A DNA stretch of 11,428 nt from Porphyrobacter sp. UBA7686 (GTDB taxonomy: Bacteria; Pseudomonadota; Alphaproteobacteria; Sphingomonadales; Sphingomonadaceae). The first letter of the stretch is position 1, and every line of letters starts with the position of its first letter. This document shows positions 1-5,864 of this stretch, one piece after another. The position numbers and the translations under genes were made by a program. Under the pieces are notes generated by a model that was given only the letters and a program-made list of their open reading frames with translations, did not search any database and had not been told where the DNA came from. The DNA is taken from NCBI GenBank assembly GCA_002482865.1, contig DLGU01000201.1, positions 1-11,428 on the forward strand. The letters run 5' to 3'.

Positions 1-23
1 TTCGATTCCCTTCACCCGCTCCA
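1..23 (+). tRNA. tRNA-Gly, 3' end only (partial)
   Basis: The first 23 bases read as the 3' part of a tRNA gene. Positions 1-7 are the T-loop (TTCGATT), 8-12 the 3' strand of the T-stem (CCCTT), 13-19 the 3' strand of the acceptor stem (CACCCGC), 20 a T discriminator base and 21-23 an encoded CCA. An acceptor strand CACCCGC implies a 5' strand GCGGGTG. Together with discriminator U73 this is the pattern of bacterial tRNA-Gly, and it matches from memory the alphaproteobacterial glycine tRNA ending in CCCGCTCCA. The anticodon and the 5' two thirds are outside the window, so the isoacceptor is not determined (TCC is likely by resemblance). The gene points towards the esterase, whose stop codon lies only 29 bases away. 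Confidence 0.85.
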
Positions 24-52
24 CATTCTCCGGATGATTGCACCGATGCCGG

Positions 53-1003
53 TCAGGCCACGTGGTGCCGCGTGAAGTCTACCTGCAAGGCGGTGAAGGC
101 GCTCGCTAGCGGGTTGACGTCCATGTCGAACGCGTGGATCCCTCCAGCGACTTCCTCGTAGGACACTGCCACGCCCGCTTCGGTGAGGCGCCGCGCATAG
201 TCGCGCACCTCGTCGAGGAAGAGATCGCAGCTGCCGACGCCCACCCATGCCGGGGGGAGGCCTGACAGGTCTGCGCGGCGTGCTGCGGCGGCGTAAGGCA
301 GCGCCTCAGCATCGCGATCGCCGCCGAGATAGGCGGGCCAGGCGAAGCGGTTGTTTGCGTTGCTCCAGATGCTGTGGCGCGGGGTATCGAGTTCGCGGCG
401 CTGGGCGGTGCGATCATCCAGCATCGGGTAGATCAACAACTGTGCGGCTGGCTGCTGGCCGCCCTCGTCGTGCAGCCGGTGCACCAGATTTGCTGCAAGG
501 CCGCCGCCTGCGCTGTAACCGCCGATCACGATCTTCGCCGAGTTGATCCCCAAGGCCTCGGCGCTGGCCAGCACGCGGTGCCATGCCGCGTGACCATCAT
601 CCAGCGCAGCGGGAAACGGGGCTTGGGGTGCGAGCCGATAGGCCGGGCAGATCACCGGCAGGCCCAGGGTCTTGGCGAATATGGCGGCCTTGGGGAAGAT
701 GTCCTCCGGCCGTCCGAACACGAAACCGCCGCCGTGAAACAGGATCAGCGCGCCATCGCCGCGACGCGTCTCAGGCGTGATGATCGCGATCCGCTCACCG
801 CCGGATTGGTCATATTCGAGGCTGACACCGGCAGGATCAAACGGCGGGCGCACAAACCGTCCCAGCAATCGCAGCAGGCGGTAGGTGAAGCGGTTCACCA
901 CCAGCTTACCGAGCTTCTTATCGAGCGCCGCCAGTTCGGGCGCGATCGGCGGCGGATTGGCGGAGCTGTGCTGGTGCGGGTCCGTCTGTGCGCTGATCGT
1001 CAT
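53..1003 (-). CDS. alpha/beta hydrolase, HSL-family (acetyl-)esterase
   Basis: A 316-residue serine hydrolase of the hormone-sensitive-lipase (bacterial family IV) esterase group, probably acting in the cytoplasm on short acyl or aryl esters. The oxyanion-hole motif HGGG is at residues 90-93. The nucleophile elbow GYSAG has Ser164, the DLFLDE motif supplies Asp260, and GGIHAF supplies His290, so the triad is complete. No signal peptide is seen, and the length is normal for the family. I chose the ATG at 1003 because GAGGGG (complement of 1010-1015) sits 6 nt upstream and the family fold begins soon after; the frame is open to an ATG at 1129, but that extension looks non-coding. The gene diverges from the aldehyde dehydrogenase across a shared control region and converges on tRNA-Gly. 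Substrate is unknown; a role in de-esterifying products of the neighbouring oxygenases is only inferred. Confidence 0.9.
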   Translation of the reverse strand: MTISAQTDPHQHSSANPPPIAPELAALDKKLGKLVVNRFTYRLLRLLGRFVRPPFDPAGVSLEYDQSGGERIAIITPETRRGDGALILFHGGGFVFGRPEDIFPKAAIFAKTLGLPVICPAYRLAPQAPFPAALDDGHAAWHRVLASAEALGINSAKIVIGGYSAGGGLAANLVHRLHDEGGQQPAAQLLIYPMLDDRTAQRRELDTPRHSIWSNANNRFAWPAYLGGDRDAEALPYAAAARRADLSGLPPAWVGVGSCDLFLDEVRDYARRLTEAGVAVSYEEVAGGIHAFDMDVNPLASAFTALQVDFTRHHVA

Positions 1004-1030
1004 CGGGAGCCCCTCTGCCACTGGTGGAGT

Positions 1031-1060
1031 ATCGTAGCCCTGCCGCCGACGGACGTGCAA
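1031..1060 (-). promoter_or_regulatory. candidate sigma-70 promoter of the esterase gene
   Basis: On the - strand, TTGCAC (complement of 1055-1060) is followed after 18 bases by TACGAT (complement of 1031-1036). These resemble the -35 and -10 hexamers. Transcription would start near 1023-1025, leaving a leader of about 20 nt that contains the GAGGGG ribosome-binding site. The inverted repeats at 1074-1111 lie just upstream, a place suited to regulation. Seen by eye only. Confidence 0.45.
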
Positions 1061-1073
1061 GCTATCCTCTCTG

Positions 1074-1111
1074 ACAGGCGCGGGCAGGATCGCCTGTGCA
1101 AAATACACAGG
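1074..1111. promoter_or_regulatory. cluster of inverted ACAGG half-sites, candidate operator
   Basis: Three copies of one half-site alternate in orientation: ACAGGCG (1074-1080), CGCCTGTG (1091-1098) and CACAGG (1106-1111). The first two form a 7-bp inverted repeat with a 10-bp spacer. The last two form a 6-bp perfect inverted repeat (CCTGTG/CACAGG) around an AT-rich 7-bp centre. They lie between the divergent esterase and aldehyde dehydrogenase genes. A dimeric repressor of TetR or GntR type would fit such symmetry, but no regulator gene lies next to it in this window. Confidence 0.4.
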
Positions 1112-1176
1112 TCTCTTGGCTCCACGCATCGGCTAGGCGGAGCATGATCGCAGCGCCCCAACCAACAGGACCGGCC

Positions 1177-2610
1177 ATGACCCAGGACTACACTTCGGAT
1201 CTTGCGCTTTTCATCAATGGCAGCTGGCGCAGCGGGCAGGGGCGGGAGACCTTGCGCGTGCTCAACCCTGCGCTCGGCTCAGGGATTGCCGATCTGCCGG
1301 TGGCGACCGCCGCCGATCTCGAAGAAGCGCTCGCCGCCGCTGAGCAGGGCTTTAAAGAGTGGCGCATGGTCGATGTCGACACGCGCGGGGCGATCTTGCG
1401 CAAGGCGGCGGCGCTTATCCGGGAGCGTGCCGCGGTCATGGCGCTGCTGCTGACCACCGAACAGGGTAAGCCGAAAGCCGAAGCGCTGGGCGAAATCATG
1501 GGTGCGGCGTCGTTTTTCGACTTCTATGCGGAAGAGGCCAAGCGCGCCTATGGCCGCGTGCTGGTGCGCCCCACCGGCCAGCGGGCGATAGTGCTGAAGC
1601 AGCCGGTTGGCCCGGTGGCAGTGTTCACGCCGTGGAATTTCCCGGTCTACATGCTCGCCAAGAAGCTCGCACCCGCGCTGGCGGCGGGCTGTTCGGTGAT
1701 TGCCAAGCCAGCCGAGGAATGTCCGGCCTCGTCTTCGGCGCTGATGCGGTGCCTGCTGGATGCCGGGGTTCCGGCCAATGCGGCGCAGCTGGTGTTCGGC
1801 GTGCCCGACATGATCAGCCGCACGCTGATTGCCTCTCCCATCATCCGCAAGGTCAGCTTCACTGGCTCGGCCGCAGTGGGCAAGCAGCTGATGCGGCTTG
1901 CGGCGGACGGGTTGAAGCGGATCACGATGGAGCTGGGCGGGCACGCGCCGGTGCTGGTGTTCGATGATGTCGATCTTCCCAAGGTGCTCGATGTGCTGGT
2001 GGCGCAGAAGTTCCGCAACGCCGGCCAGGTCTGCGTCGCGCCGACGCGCTTCTATGTGCAGGAGCGGATTTACGAGGCCTTCCTCACCGGCTTTGCCGAG
2101 CGGGCGGCGGCGCTCAAAGTCGGCAATGGGCTGGAGGAAGGGGTGCAGATGGGCCCGCTCGCGAACCCGCGCCGCCCGGCTGCGCTCACCAGCCTGATCG
2201 GCAATGCGACCGCCCACGGCAGTCGGCTGCTGACCGGGGGCGCGGCCTATGGTGAGGGGTTCTTCTTCCAGCCGACCTTGCTCGCCGATGTGCCCAACGA
2301 AGCTGCGATCATGAACACCGAACCGTTTGGCCCGGTCGCTGTCACCCGGCCCTTTGCCACGTTGGACGAGGCCATTGCCGAGGCCAATCGCGGGCCGTTC
2401 GGCCTTGCCGCCTTCGCCTTCACCAATGATCTGCGCACCGCCAATCTGGTGGGTGACGCGCTGGAGGCGGGGATGGTCGGGATCAACAGCTTTGCGATCT
2501 CGGTCGCGGATGCGCCGTTTGGCGGGGTCAAGGAATCGGGCTTCGGCAGCGAAGGCGGCACGGAAGGGCTCGATAGCTACATGGTGGTGAAAGCAATCCA
2601 CCAGGCCTGA
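1177..2610 (+). CDS. NAD(P)-dependent aldehyde dehydrogenase (succinate-semialdehyde dehydrogenase-like)
   Basis: A full-length 477-residue aldehyde dehydrogenase that oxidises an aldehyde to the acid in the cytosol. The catalytic residues are present: Asn154 in FTPWNFP, the general base Glu252 in MELGGHAP, the nucleophile Cys286 in GQVCVAPTR, and Glu382 in EPFGPV. Lys177 in the IAKPAEE motif contacts the cofactor. Glu180, three residues after that lysine, sits where NAD-using family members (Glu195 of ALDH2) hold the adenosine ribose, so NAD+ rather than NADP+ is expected. Overall style is closest to GabD-like succinate-semialdehyde dehydrogenases, but this family is broad and the substrate cannot be read from sequence. 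I chose ATG 1177 because AGGA (1167-1170) precedes it by 6 nt and FINGSW follows at the usual distance; the frame is also open from ATG 1096 and 1144. It could oxidise aldehydes released by the two oxygenases. Confidence 0.92.
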   Translation: MTQDYTSDLALFINGSWRSGQGRETLRVLNPALGSGIADLPVATAADLEEALAAAEQGFKEWRMVDVDTRGAILRKAAALIRERAAVMALLLTTEQGKPKAEALGEIMGAASFFDFYAEEAKRAYGRVLVRPTGQRAIVLKQPVGPVAVFTPWNFPVYMLAKKLAPALAAGCSVIAKPAEECPASSSALMRCLLDAGVPANAAQLVFGVPDMISRTLIASPIIRKVSFTGSAAVGKQLMRLAADGLKRITMELGGHAPVLVFDDVDLPKVLDVLVAQKFRNAGQVCVAPTRFYVQERIYEAFLTGFAERAAALKVGNGLEEGVQMGPLANPRRPAALTSLIGNATAHGSRLLTGGAAYGEGFFFQPTLLADVPNEAAIMNTEPFGPVAVTRPFATLDEAIAEANRGPFGLAAFAFTNDLRTANLVGDALEAGMVGINSFAISVADAPFGGVKESGFGSEGGTEGLDSYMVVKAIHQA

Positions 2611-2627
2611 GAGGAGAGGCGCAGGCC
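2604..2627. terminator. weak hairpin between convergent genes
   Basis: GGCCTG (2604-2609) and CAGGCC (2622-2627) form a 6-bp perfect inverted repeat with a 12-nt loop, overlapping the dehydrogenase stop codon and filling the 22-bp gap to the convergent SnoaL-like gene. There is no T-tract on either strand, so it is at best a weak terminator. Confidence 0.25.
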
Positions 2628-2632
2628 GGGGG

Positions 2633-3160
2633 CTAAGCAGCGCCGATGGTCTGAAGATAGGCGTAGGACAGGTCTTCGCGATCAGCCCGGCCAAACGCCA
2701 TCGGGCCGGGATCGGCGCGGTCGAAATTGTCGCTCGAAGCGTCGGTGCGGTTCCAGTCATAGACCGCGTGGCGGCGCAGCACTTTCCACTCGCCTGCGCG
2801 GCGTTCGAAGGTATCGAGGTACCGCCCGGCTGCTACCATGAACAGATCGCCATCGGGGCCTGCCAGAGTGTGGTGGGCGATGAAATAGCTCTCCCCCACC
2901 GCGCGGTCGCCGTCGACCGCGATCAGGCTTTGGCCGATGACGTGCTGGGTCTGCTTCATCGTCGCGAGCAGGGGCATAACCCACGCGACAAATTCTGTCG
3001 CCGTGCCGCTGAACAGGCCGTGATCGTCGGTCGCGTCGGGGTGGAACAGGCTGGCCAGCAGTGCGGCATCGCGCCGGTCAATCGCCCGCGCCATTGTGGC
3101 CACCAGCTCGGCGCATTCGAGCTTGTCGGCCGCCAGCGCCAGTCGGGATTGCGTGTCCAT
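2633..3160 (-). CDS. SnoaL-like / NTF2-like fold protein
   Basis: A 175-residue protein of the nuclear transport factor 2 (cone-shaped alpha+beta barrel, SnoaL_4-like) superfamily, which includes scytalone dehydratase, LinA and polyketide cyclases. The N-terminal helix and the AIDRRDAALLASLFHPDA stretch (residues 26-43) are typical. Asp28 and His73 (in QTQHVIG) sit at positions close to the Asp25/His73 dyad of LinA, and a strand with RYLDTFERR and EWKVLRRHAVYDW closes the barrel. An enzymatic role (dehydratase, isomerase or lyase) is therefore possible but unproven; many members only bind ligands. The start at 3160 is supported by a perfect AGGAGG (complement of 3168-3173) 7 nt upstream; the in-frame extension to 3181 lacks this. 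It lies 57 bp downstream of the TonB-dependent receptor on the same strand, so it is probably the second gene of that transcript. Confidence 0.85.
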   Translation of the reverse strand: MDTQSRLALAADKLECAELVATMARAIDRRDAALLASLFHPDATDDHGLFSGTATEFVAWVMPLLATMKQTQHVIGQSLIAVDGDRAVGESYFIAHHTLAGPDGDLFMVAAGRYLDTFERRAGEWKVLRRHAVYDWNRTDASSDNFDRADPGPMAFGRADREDLSYAYLQTIGAA

Positions 3161-3182
3161 CTGCCGCCCTCCTCTGCGCAAG

Positions 3183-3211
3183 GCGGGCCCGGACGGGAGC
3201 GCCCGGGCCGC
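3183..3211 (-). terminator. strong GC hairpin between receptor and SnoaL-like genes
   Basis: GGCCCGG (3186-3192) and CCGGGCC (3203-3209) pair perfectly around a 10-nt loop, and the stem extends by GC/GC with one bulged G. It begins 7 bases past the receptor stop codon. On the transcribed (-) strand no run of T follows it, so it is not a classical rho-independent terminator. It more likely acts as a partial terminator or as a 3' mRNA stabiliser that sets different expression levels for the two genes. Confidence 0.45.
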
Positions 3212-3217
3212 TTTGCT

Positions 3218-5584
3218 TTAGAACTCGATGCTCAGTTCCACGCCGCCTTCGCGGTTGGCGCTGACCACACCGAAGTAGAACACCCCGGCATCAAGCGTGT
3301 TGGTGATCCGGTTGCCCTTGTTGAGCAGATCGCGGCCATAAACGGCGATCCGCAGCCGCTTGAAGCTGTCGCCCGAGTGGATGAACGCAAGCGAGGCATC
3401 GAGCGTGGTGTGCGCCGCGATGGTATCCCGGTTGCGGCCGGTCGGGTCACGCCGCGGCGAGGTGAAGAAGTCATCGAGATAGGCAAGGTTGGTGTTGAAG
3501 TTGATGCTGTTGCGATCATCCAACGCCTTGTCGTAATCGAGACCGACATTGCCCGACCACTTCGGCGCCCGACGGAAATTGGCGACATTGGTAATGTCGA
3601 CGAATTGGCCGGGGTTGGCGAGATCGGGGATCAGGAAGTCGTCATACTTGGCCGAGAGGTAAGCCCCTGCTGCCCGGAAGGTCAGTTCAGGCGTCGCCCG
3701 GGCAATCAGTTCAAGCTCGATCCCCTTGGTCTCCGCGCTGGCAGCGTTGTCAACGATGGTTTCGGTCCCGCCGCCCGTGGCCGGACGGATGATTTCTTCC
3801 TGCTTGTCATTGTACTTCACAATGAAAGCGGCGGCGTTGAGTTGAACCTTGCCGTCGGCAAATTCGGTCTTGGCGCCCACTTCGAAGCTGTCGACGGTTT
3901 CAGGCTCGTACGGGCCGATCGCGGCGGCGGTGGTGGCGCGGCCGTTCCAGCCGCCGGAGCGGAAGCCCCGCGACCAGCTGCCGTAGATCAGCGTATCGTC
4001 GGTCGGCTTCCAGTCGAGGATCACGCGCCAGGTCGGATCGCGCCAGGTCTTCTTGCCATCCGCGCTGAACGGCACGGCGAGGGTCTGGTCGAGTTCAAAC
4101 TCCTTGGTTTCGATCGTGTAGCGCCCGCCTGCGGTCAGGCGGATATTGTCGCTCAGCTTGAAGATCGATTCCGCGAACACCGCGAAGGACCGCAGATCCT
4201 GCGCCGCCGTCGCGCTCTGGATCGGCACATTGATCAAAGTCGGCGCGGGCACCGCTGGCGGGAACAGCGGCACGGCCAGATAGGCAAGCCCACCGCGCGT
4301 GCCGTTGAACAGGTTCGGCTGAATCGAATAGCTGGTGTTGAGGTAATAGACCCCGGCCACGATATCCATCCAGTCGGTGATGTCGCCAGCGACCCGGATT
4401 TCCTGGCTGAACTGCTTATAGTCCTGATCGCGCGCGGCAACGAACAGAGGCACGCCCGCTCCCGGCACCCCGGTGTAAGAGGCTGGCGGTGTCCCGGTGT
4501 TTTCTTCGAGCAGCTGGTCGTTGGATTTGCGGAAGCCGGTGATGGCCGTCACATTGAAATCGCCGAGCTTGCCGTTCATTTCAAGGCTGGCGGCCCAGCC
4601 TTCGAAGAAGCTTTCGAACGGGATGCTGGTGTTGGCGAGGCGGAAGTTCTCCGTCGCCTGCCGGACCGCGCCTTGCGTGTCGCAGCCAAGATCGCCGAGG
4701 CCGATCGCATTGGTATAATCGCAAATGTTGCCGCCCGCACCAAACGCGAGGCCGGAGGCGCGGGTCAGGTTGATCGCGGTGGGAAACTTCGAACGGTCCT
4801 TGTTGTACGCAACGCTCGCCAAGGCGGTGAATTCGCCCAGTTCGAGCAGCGCCGTGGCGCTGAGGTTGTAGATGTCACGACCGTCTTCGCGTTCGTTGGT
4901 GTAGCGATTGATGGTCGGCGAATCCGACGTGCGACGCAGACCTGCAAGCTTGATCGACAGAGCATCGCCGATCTGGGGCAGGTTGAGCACGCCTTCGAGA
5001 TCGAGCGCGTTGAAGCTGCCATAGCGCGCCTTGAACTTGCCGCCGAGCTCGCCCGTGGGGCGGGTGTGGCGCACGCTGATCGTGCCGCCGATGGTGTTGC
5101 GCCCGAACAAAGTGCCCTGCGGCCCGCGCAACACTTCGATCGATTCCAGATCGTCGAAGTCGATATTGGCGCCGGTGTTGGTGCCAAGGAACACGCCGTC
5201 GATCACCACGCCGATGGCGGGGTCGAAGGTCTTTTCAAGGTCCGCAAAGCTGATCCCGCGGATCGACGCGCCAAGCGCCTGACCACTGAAATTGATCCGG
5301 CTCAGCTGCACGTTGGGCAGCAGGCGTTGCAGGCTGTTGACGTCGGTTATGACGACCTGCTCGATCGATTGGGCAGAGACAGCGCTGATCGCAATCGGGG
5401 TGTCTTGCAGGGTTTCCGTCCGGAACCGCGCGGTGACGACGATTTCCTTGATCGAATCGTCATCCGGCGCTGCTTCCTGCGCCGCAGGATCGGCCGTCTG
5501 CGCGAAAGCCGTCGTCGCTGACAGGGCTGTGCTCAGAAGGGCCGCCCGAAGGAACGTCCGTCGCGCTCTGGTCGTCAATGTCAT
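3218..5584 (-). CDS. TonB-dependent outer-membrane receptor
   Basis: A 788-residue TonB-dependent receptor that imports a ligand across the outer membrane using TonB-ExbBD energy. The signal peptide has basic residues (RARR), a hydrophobic stretch at 11-27 and a likely cut after AFA (residue 28). A TonB-box-like IKEIVVTA follows at 45-52, then the plug domain at about 57-172 with the conserved RGPQGTLFGRNTIGG (153-167). The rest is the beta-barrel, ending in GVELSIEF with the terminal Phe typical of outer-membrane proteins. It has no N-terminal signalling extension, so no anti-sigma-factor partner is expected. The form is the sphingomonad type that is widely expanded and often linked to aromatic or other hydrophobic carbon sources rather than iron; the ligand is not determinable. 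It diverges from the oxygenase pair across a shared control region, which suggests that it imports their substrate or a related compound. Confidence 0.93.
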   Translation of the reverse strand: MTLTTRARRTFLRAALLSTALSATTAFAQTADPAAQEAAPDDDSIKEIVVTARFRTETLQDTPIAISAVSAQSIEQVVITDVNSLQRLLPNVQLSRINFSGQALGASIRGISFADLEKTFDPAIGVVIDGVFLGTNTGANIDFDDLESIEVLRGPQGTLFGRNTIGGTISVRHTRPTGELGGKFKARYGSFNALDLEGVLNLPQIGDALSIKLAGLRRTSDSPTINRYTNEREDGRDIYNLSATALLELGEFTALASVAYNKDRSKFPTAINLTRASGLAFGAGGNICDYTNAIGLGDLGCDTQGAVRQATENFRLANTSIPFESFFEGWAASLEMNGKLGDFNVTAITGFRKSNDQLLEENTGTPPASYTGVPGAGVPLFVAARDQDYKQFSQEIRVAGDITDWMDIVAGVYYLNTSYSIQPNLFNGTRGGLAYLAVPLFPPAVPAPTLINVPIQSATAAQDLRSFAVFAESIFKLSDNIRLTAGGRYTIETKEFELDQTLAVPFSADGKKTWRDPTWRVILDWKPTDDTLIYGSWSRGFRSGGWNGRATTAAAIGPYEPETVDSFEVGAKTEFADGKVQLNAAAFIVKYNDKQEEIIRPATGGGTETIVDNAASAETKGIELELIARATPELTFRAAGAYLSAKYDDFLIPDLANPGQFVDITNVANFRRAPKWSGNVGLDYDKALDDRNSINFNTNLAYLDDFFTSPRRDPTGRNRDTIAAHTTLDASLAFIHSGDSFKRLRIAVYGRDLLNKGNRITNTLDAGVFYFGVVSANREGGVELSIEF

Positions 5585-5653
5585 CCTACTCTCCCCAAGA
5601 TGAAATTCTTTTGAGCCTTTGTCTTGCAGCGCAGAGCGCGCTGCCGCGGCTTT

Positions 5654-5669
5654 AATTGCAAGAATTGCA
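5654..5669. promoter_or_regulatory. repeated AATTGCA site beside the receptor promoter
   Basis: AATTGCA occurs twice with a 9-bp period (5654-5660 and 5663-5669). The same stretch contains an inverted repeat TGCAA-GAA-TTGCA (5657-5669). It lies directly downstream of the receptor gene's candidate -10 box, near the expected transcription start, a position suited to repression. The core ATTGC/GCAAT recurs at the oxygenase promoter (5804-5825). Confidence 0.4.
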
Positions 5670-5670
5670 T

Positions 5671-5699
5671 AGTATCACGGCACCAGCGGCAACTGTCCA
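5671..5699 (-). promoter_or_regulatory. candidate sigma-70 promoter of the receptor gene
   Basis: On the - strand, TGGACA (complement of 5694-5699) is followed after 17 bases by GATACT (complement of 5671-5676). The -35 box matches TTGACA at five of six positions and the -10 box matches TATAAT at four of six. The leader would be about 80 nt and includes the repeated AATTGCA site. Confidence 0.45.
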
Positions 5700-5803
5700 A
5701 ATTGAGCGGGTCGCCCTGTAAGCGCCCTTGCCGCTACGTTTCGGAGGTTTTGACCCGTCTATTGGTGCCATGCACCTGATATTTCTGGGGGCAGTGGGCG
5801 CTG

Positions 5804-5825
5804 GCAATATTGCTATAACTGCAAT
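5804..5825 (+). promoter_or_regulatory. candidate extended -10 promoter and palindromic operator of the oxygenase operon
   Basis: TGCTATAAC (5811-5819) is an extended -10 element (TGN followed by TATAAC); no clear -35 box is seen at 16-18 bp, so activator dependence is possible. It is embedded in symmetry. GCAATATTGC (5804-5813) is a perfect 10-bp palindrome, and ATTGC (5809-5813) with GCAAT (5821-5825) forms a 5-bp inverted repeat flanking the -10 box. The same half-site occurs at the divergent receptor promoter. The leader to the first ATG would be about 40 nt. The remaining 280-bp gap (5700-5803) shows nothing else convincing. Confidence 0.45.
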
Positions 5826-5864
5826 GAAATCGACCTAGCGCGTCTTCGAAAAGAGGCTCCAGCC

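Noticed and set aside
1..33. An open - strand frame reading ENVERVKGIE into the left edge
   Set aside because: This is the antisense of the tRNA-Gly 3' end. ERVKGIEP-type peptides are a familiar spurious annotation opposite tRNA genes, so it is not a protein gene.
1071..1104. CTGACA plus AAAT-rich bases as a + strand promoter for the aldehyde dehydrogenase
   Set aside because: The spacer would be about 22 bp and the -10 match is poor. The dehydrogenase must have a promoter in this gap, but I cannot place it.
1279..2760. A 493-codon open frame on the - strand opposite the aldehyde dehydrogenase
   Set aside because: The + strand carries all catalytic motifs of the dehydrogenase; the antisense frame has no domain and is Arg/His-rich in the way of GC shadows.
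2768..5521. A 917-codon open frame on the + strand, opposite the receptor and SnoaL-like genes
   Set aside because: It is antisense to two clear genes, lacks any recognisable domain, and has the Arg/Gly/Asp-rich composition expected of the shadow frame of GC-rich coding DNA.
5707..5757. CGGGTC (5707-5712) and GACCCG (5752-5757) as a long-range inverted repeat between the receptor and first oxygenase
   Set aside because: Six-bp arms 39 bp apart are expected by chance in GC-rich DNA and match neither candidate promoter.
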